Below are positions 60,290 to 64,000 of a DNA stretch of 64,000 bases, piece by piece; position 1 is the stretch's first letter, and the number at the start of each line of letters is the position of its first letter. The notes under the pieces were generated by a model that was not told where the DNA came from, did no database searches, and worked only from the letters and a program-made list of their open reading frames with translations. Source of the stretch: Homarus americanus (taxonomy: Eukaryota; Arthropoda; Malacostraca; Decapoda; Nephropidae); contig NW_024711888.1 of NCBI RefSeq assembly GCF_018991925.1, forward strand, positions 77,001 through 141,000. Reading direction: 5' to 3'. Both the position numbers and the translations under genes were made by a program.

Positions 60290-61060
60290 CACGAATGGCC
60301 AGGGGTTAGCATTCATAAAGTCCCTCTAACACACTGTACGGATAAATGGTAGAAATAATCTGTAAATGTAAATACAGACAAATTTAACGAGGTTTTAGCA
60401 TAATAACAGCATATATTAACCCAAGTAACAATACAGATAATATTTCTTAATGCACTGTGTTCAGTTTCCAGGGTGAGGGAGATCGCGTGTGTGGTGGTGA
60501 TGCCGCCTCGACACCAGCAGCCTCCACTACCTCCAGGTTTCTTCTCCAGTTTACTCTCGTTATGGTTTGGTTAAGGTGGACGTAGTGTAGTAATGGGTGT
60601 TTTAGATGTTATGTTGTAGTAATGAATAAATTTAAGGCAAACTATTTTCAGCGTTGAAATTTGCCTGTTCCACACACACACACCATCCACACCTTCCACA
60701 CCATCCACACCTGCACCACCACACTTCCCCACTACGTCCTTTAAGAGCGTATCATCATCAGTAATCACACACGTCCACCAATAATTAAAACTGAGGATTA
60801 CACCTGTTCAATATATCAACTCACCTGACACTCACGTCTTCGAGTTCGTAATTTGTTAGATAATTATTTTACACATAATTTACTCATCGTCTGGGGGATT
60901 AACACGCTAGATTATATAACGGAGTTGATTATTTAATGAACTAGATTGACGACCTTTGGATTACAATTATAATACACAAATTACATTACATGTTACTGAT
61001 ATTAATATAGTAAAATATTGAATACGGGAGTGTATTGGTAGTATGAAAGTTGGTGTATTT
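60290..61060. other. Upstream DDR intron, nothing firmly recognised
   Basis: Presumed intron sequence. A GC-rich patch at 60475-60560 is open in two minus frames but lacks a convincing acceptor and does not encode a membrane segment. Confidence 0.4.
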
Positions 61061-61061
61061 A

Positions 61062-61101
<40 letters not shown>

Positions 61102-61110
61102 TTTTTTTTA
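61062..61110. repeat. (TTA)n plus poly-T
   Basis: A short TTA trinucleotide run followed by about ten T. Confidence 0.9.
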
Positions 61111-61950
61111 TCTGTCTAATTTCTCATTTATTATTTCTATTTTCTTCTTTATTCTTCAGTTAATGCCAAAAGTATTTCACTCCAGCTATTATCATTTCGT
61201 CTCTTCTTGGTTAGTCGCTGTTTCTTCCCTCATTCATTCACTGTTTGTTCTCTTGTTTTGTATTCACCGTCATTCTTGTTGCTTCCTCTACCCCATCTCA
61301 TCAAGTTTGCCTGCTCCCCATTCTCTTCGTTAGTGCATTTTTGCTGTTATTCTTTGACACTAATTCTCCCATTTTCTTTCTTCTTCCCGTTTATTTGTGT
61401 TTTTAATACTTTACTCCTTTATTAATTTTCTAATGTCTTTTCTATTTATCATTTTTTGTTGTGTTTCACCTCATTCGTACATTCAGTCTCTCTCCTCCTA
61501 CTTCCATCGCCACTTATTTTTTCTCTCTTGTTCCTTCTTCGTCTCCCTCTCATCTTCTTTCGTTAATTGCTGTTCTTTTTATCACTCATTCATTTAATCA
61601 ATTTATCCCTACCCCCACCCTCTCTCTCTCTCTCTCTCTCTTCTCCATTCTCGTTATTTTTTGCCTTCCCTCGTTTACTCATCTCCCCTTATTACCATAC
61701 TTTCTCCTTCCCCCTGTTATTGTGGTCCATGTTATTATTCTTTCTTCGTTTATCCGTCCACCTCCTTTCTTGGTTATCGAGTGTCATTATTATCGGTGTT
61801 TCTCTCTTTCTCTCTCTCTGTTCTTCCCCTTGTTATTGCAATTATCGATATTATTCTTCGTCTGCTTTTCTATCTGTCTCATCCATTCATTTTCTTTATT
61901 TTTATACATTTTTCTTTTCCTTTCTTCCATATTTTCTTTATCTCACCTCT

Positions 61951-61993
<43 letters not shown>

Positions 61994-62020
61994 TAAACCT
62001 TGCCTTATCATTATTCCTGA
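61110..62020 (+). repeat. Long pyrimidine-rich tract
   Basis: About 900 bp of T/C-rich low-complexity DNA with CT microsatellite runs near 61618-61642 and 61952-61989. The Ser/Phe/Leu-rich open frames on the plus strand follow from this composition. It ends at a candidate splice acceptor at 62023. Confidence 0.75.
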
Positions 62021-62023
62021 CAG

Positions 62024-62075
62024 TGGTGGCGGGTTACCTCTTAGTGCACTTGACTTATGTGTTATCCTCGGCAAG
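62024..62075 (+). CDS. Candidate unrecognised exon, plus strand
   Basis: TTATTCCTGACAG is followed by 52 bp and then GGCAAG|GTGAAG. The long pyrimidine tract upstream makes a strong acceptor context. One frame reads VAGYLLVHLTYVLSSA, hydrophobic, with split codons at both ends. Downstream, GAGAGGTGAAGTGAGG repeats resemble copies of the donor. There is no homology I recognise and no neighbouring exon, so this is speculative. Confidence 0.2.
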
Positions 62076-62165
62076 GTGAAGTGAGGGGAAGGGAGAGGTG
62101 AAGTGAGGGAAGGAGAGGTGAGGTGAGGAGGACAGGTGAGATGAGGGGAAAGTGAGAGGTTAAGT
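62070..62165 (+). repeat. GTGAAGTGAGG tandem repeat
   Basis: Four or five imperfect ~22-bp units containing AGAGGTGAAGTGAGGG. Each has a donor-like AG|GTGA core. Confidence 0.7.
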
Positions 62166-62339
62166 GAGGTACGGTAAAATGAAGGTGGAATACTGCGGGA
62201 GGTGGACGAAGAGACGATGATGACGACGATGATGGAGATAACGAAGGCGGTGAATAAGGGGAAGGATATAAGTTAATTACGAAAAATTGCTAAGACGATG
62301 AAGAGGGTGGTAACGGGGAGTGAAGAGGAGAAACAGGAA

Positions 62340-62580
62340 ATAATTGGTTAATAAGCGGGAATTGTAAGGGGAGAGGAGGATGTAGGGAAGGAGGAAGGGG
62401 GGGGGAGAGAGGAAAAGGGGAGGATACGAGAAGAGAGAAGAGGAGGAGGAGGGAGGGAAGAAGGGGTAACAAGAGGACGGGGGGGAGGAGGGAGGAAACA
62501 AGAAGAGGAGGAGAAGAGGAGAGAGAGAGAAGAAGAAACGAGGGAAGAGAAAGAGAAGGAGAAGAATAAGAAGAGAGAAT
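62340..62580. repeat. Purine-rich GGAGGA tract
   Basis: AG-only low-complexity DNA with GGGGGG and GAAGAG units. No gene. Confidence 0.8.
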
Positions 62581-62759
62581 AATGCCACAAACTGATGACC
62601 CACCAAATAAATAAATAATAAAAATAATCCCACGAATCGTTTGTTTACATTAAGAAGTAAACACAGACAAAGGGGGGTTGCCACACACCACTTGTTAACA
62701 GAACCAAATGTAAACTCGTCAAAAGTAACGCGGGAACCACTCTACTATCTGCCCCCTGA

Positions 62760-62761
<2 letters not shown>

Positions 62762-62830
<69 letters not shown>
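62762..62830. repeat. (CA)n microsatellite
   Basis: A pure CA run of about 68 bp. Confidence 0.95.
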
Positions 62831-62833
<3 letters not shown>

Positions 62834-63109
62834 AACCCCAACACAAACTTCTCAATAACAACCCGGAGACACGAATGACGTAACACGGAACTAAAAATAA
62901 AGAACAAATTAAACTAAAAAAATATATATTCCAGGTTTTATAGAAGGGGAAAAAATCTAATAAAAACAGTGGGATTTTTTTTTTCTGGGAGGAAAAAGTT
63001 GTACGGGAAGCTAAAACGAATTAAGTGAGAAGACGACTCGTGTTGACATTTCTTATGCCTTGCTAAGGTGGAATTTACATATGAATACATCCAGGCTGCC
63101 TTAGAAGGG

Positions 63110-63830
63110 CGAGAACTTACCCCTCCTCCCTCCCCACCACCACTACCCTACACTGTAACTTGGAGATCTACACCCCTCTCCCTCCCCCCACCACCACTAC
63201 CCTACACTTAACTTGGATCTACACCCCCTCCCTCCCCCCACCACCACTACCTCACACTGTAACTTGGAGATCTACACCCCTCCCTCCCCCACCACCACTA
63301 CCCTACACTGTACACCCTCCCTCCTCCCCCCACCACCACCACCCCACACTGTAACTTGGGAGATCTACACCCTCCCTCCCTCCCACCACCACCACCTGCA
63401 CTGTACGAACTACACCCCCTCCCTCCCCCACCACCACTACCCCTACACTGTAACTTGGAGATCTACACCCCTGTCCCTCCCCACCACCACTACCCTACAC
63501 TGTAACTTGGAGATCTACACCCCTCCCTCCCCCACCACCACCACCCCACACTGTAACCTGGAGATCTACACCCTCCCTCCCCCCACACCCCTCCCCCCCC
63601 ACCACCACTACCCCACACCCTCCCTCCCCACCACCACACCCCACACTGTAACTTGGAGATCTACACCTCCTCCCCCCACCACCACTATCCTACACTGTAA
63701 CTTGAGATCTACACCCTCCCCCTCCTCCCTCCCCACCACCACTACTCTACACTATAACTTGAGATCTACACCCCATACTCTCACCACCACTACCCTACAC
63801 TGTAACTTGAGATCTACATCCCATACCCCC
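63110..63830. repeat. ~52-55-bp minisatellite
   Basis: About 13 copies of a unit containing CACTGTAACTTGGAGATCTA and a CCCCACCACCACTACCC block. Copies vary mainly in C-run length and small deletions. Confidence 0.9.
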
Positions 63831-63866
63831 CCCTGGTGTACATTGTATACATAAATGTACATATGG

Positions 63867-63867
<1 letters not shown>

Positions 63868-63916
<49 letters not shown>

Positions 63917-64000
63917 CCAAGCCGTCATTATCAACACACATTTCACACAACCATCTTGAGTGTCGTGAGTTACCATTTTCAGTGTCGTGAGTTACCACCT
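63868..64000. repeat. (CA)n and short direct repeat at window end
   Basis: A CA run of about 45 bp, then two copies of AGTGTCGTGAGTTACCA at 63959-64000. Confidence 0.85.

Noticed and set aside
60475..60560. Possible additional DDR exon upstream of exon A
   Set aside because: GC-rich and open in two minus frames, but there is no pyrimidine-rich acceptor, no phase-1 donor matching exon A, and no membrane or discoidin motif.

Overview
The window reads as nuclear DNA of an arthropod, most likely a decapod crustacean. Its coding sequence is split into small exons with GT-AG introns. It carries a very high density of di-, tri- and tetranucleotide microsatellites and of long minisatellites. It also holds decayed non-LTR retrotransposons, including a CR1-like type with an esterase ORF1, and short TTAGG-type tracts (the arthropod telomere motif). 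No bacterial operon, CRISPR array or rRNA gene is visible. The species assignment is inference.

The only confidently recognised host gene lies on the minus strand at about 47.1-60.3 kb. It is the cytoplasmic part of a discoidin domain receptor (DDR) tyrosine kinase. Eight consecutive exons (60277-60081, 58344-58207, 57852-57764, 57442-57245, 56797-56705, 55062-54921, 52140-51991, 47278-47129) join in phase without a break. They encode the last part of the juxtamembrane region and a complete kinase domain ending in a TGA. The extracellular discoidin domains and the membrane segment must lie beyond the right edge. After the TGA the same frame stays open for 95 codons, to 46844, in GC-rich sequence that turns AT-rich exactly at the next stop.

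Layout: 0-20.9 kb is almost entirely tandem repeats, with one small CR1-like fragment near 10 kb. 20.9-36 kb alternates unassigned sequence, arrays and degraded LINE pieces (21.0-21.6, 29.6-30.4, 31.6-32.3 kb). 36.0-39.4 kb is a cluster of CR1-like LINE remnants on the minus strand: a reverse transcriptase end, an esterase ORF1 broken by one TGA, and a second ORF1 copy. 39.8-46.8 kb is repeat-poor with no recognised gene. 47.1-60.3 kb is the DDR gene, whose last intron holds another LINE remnant and a 2.3-kb minisatellite. 60.3-64 kb is pyrimidine-rich tracts and arrays.

The most unusual pattern is that several tandem arrays appear to have grown out of 5' splice sites. In the DDR gene the exon-intron border is tandemly copied downstream of the exons ending at 51991 (about 2.3 kb of copies), 56705, 57245 and probably 54921. 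The same donor-like design (AG followed by GTGAG or GTAAG) recurs in arrays at 9.4, 27.2, 30.4, 49.5 and 62.1 kb, three of which abut candidate unrecognised exons. Other arrays show a homogeneous core with a decayed margin (17.7-19.8 kb) or a related older relic nearby (33.1/34.3 kb, 35.6/39.7 kb).
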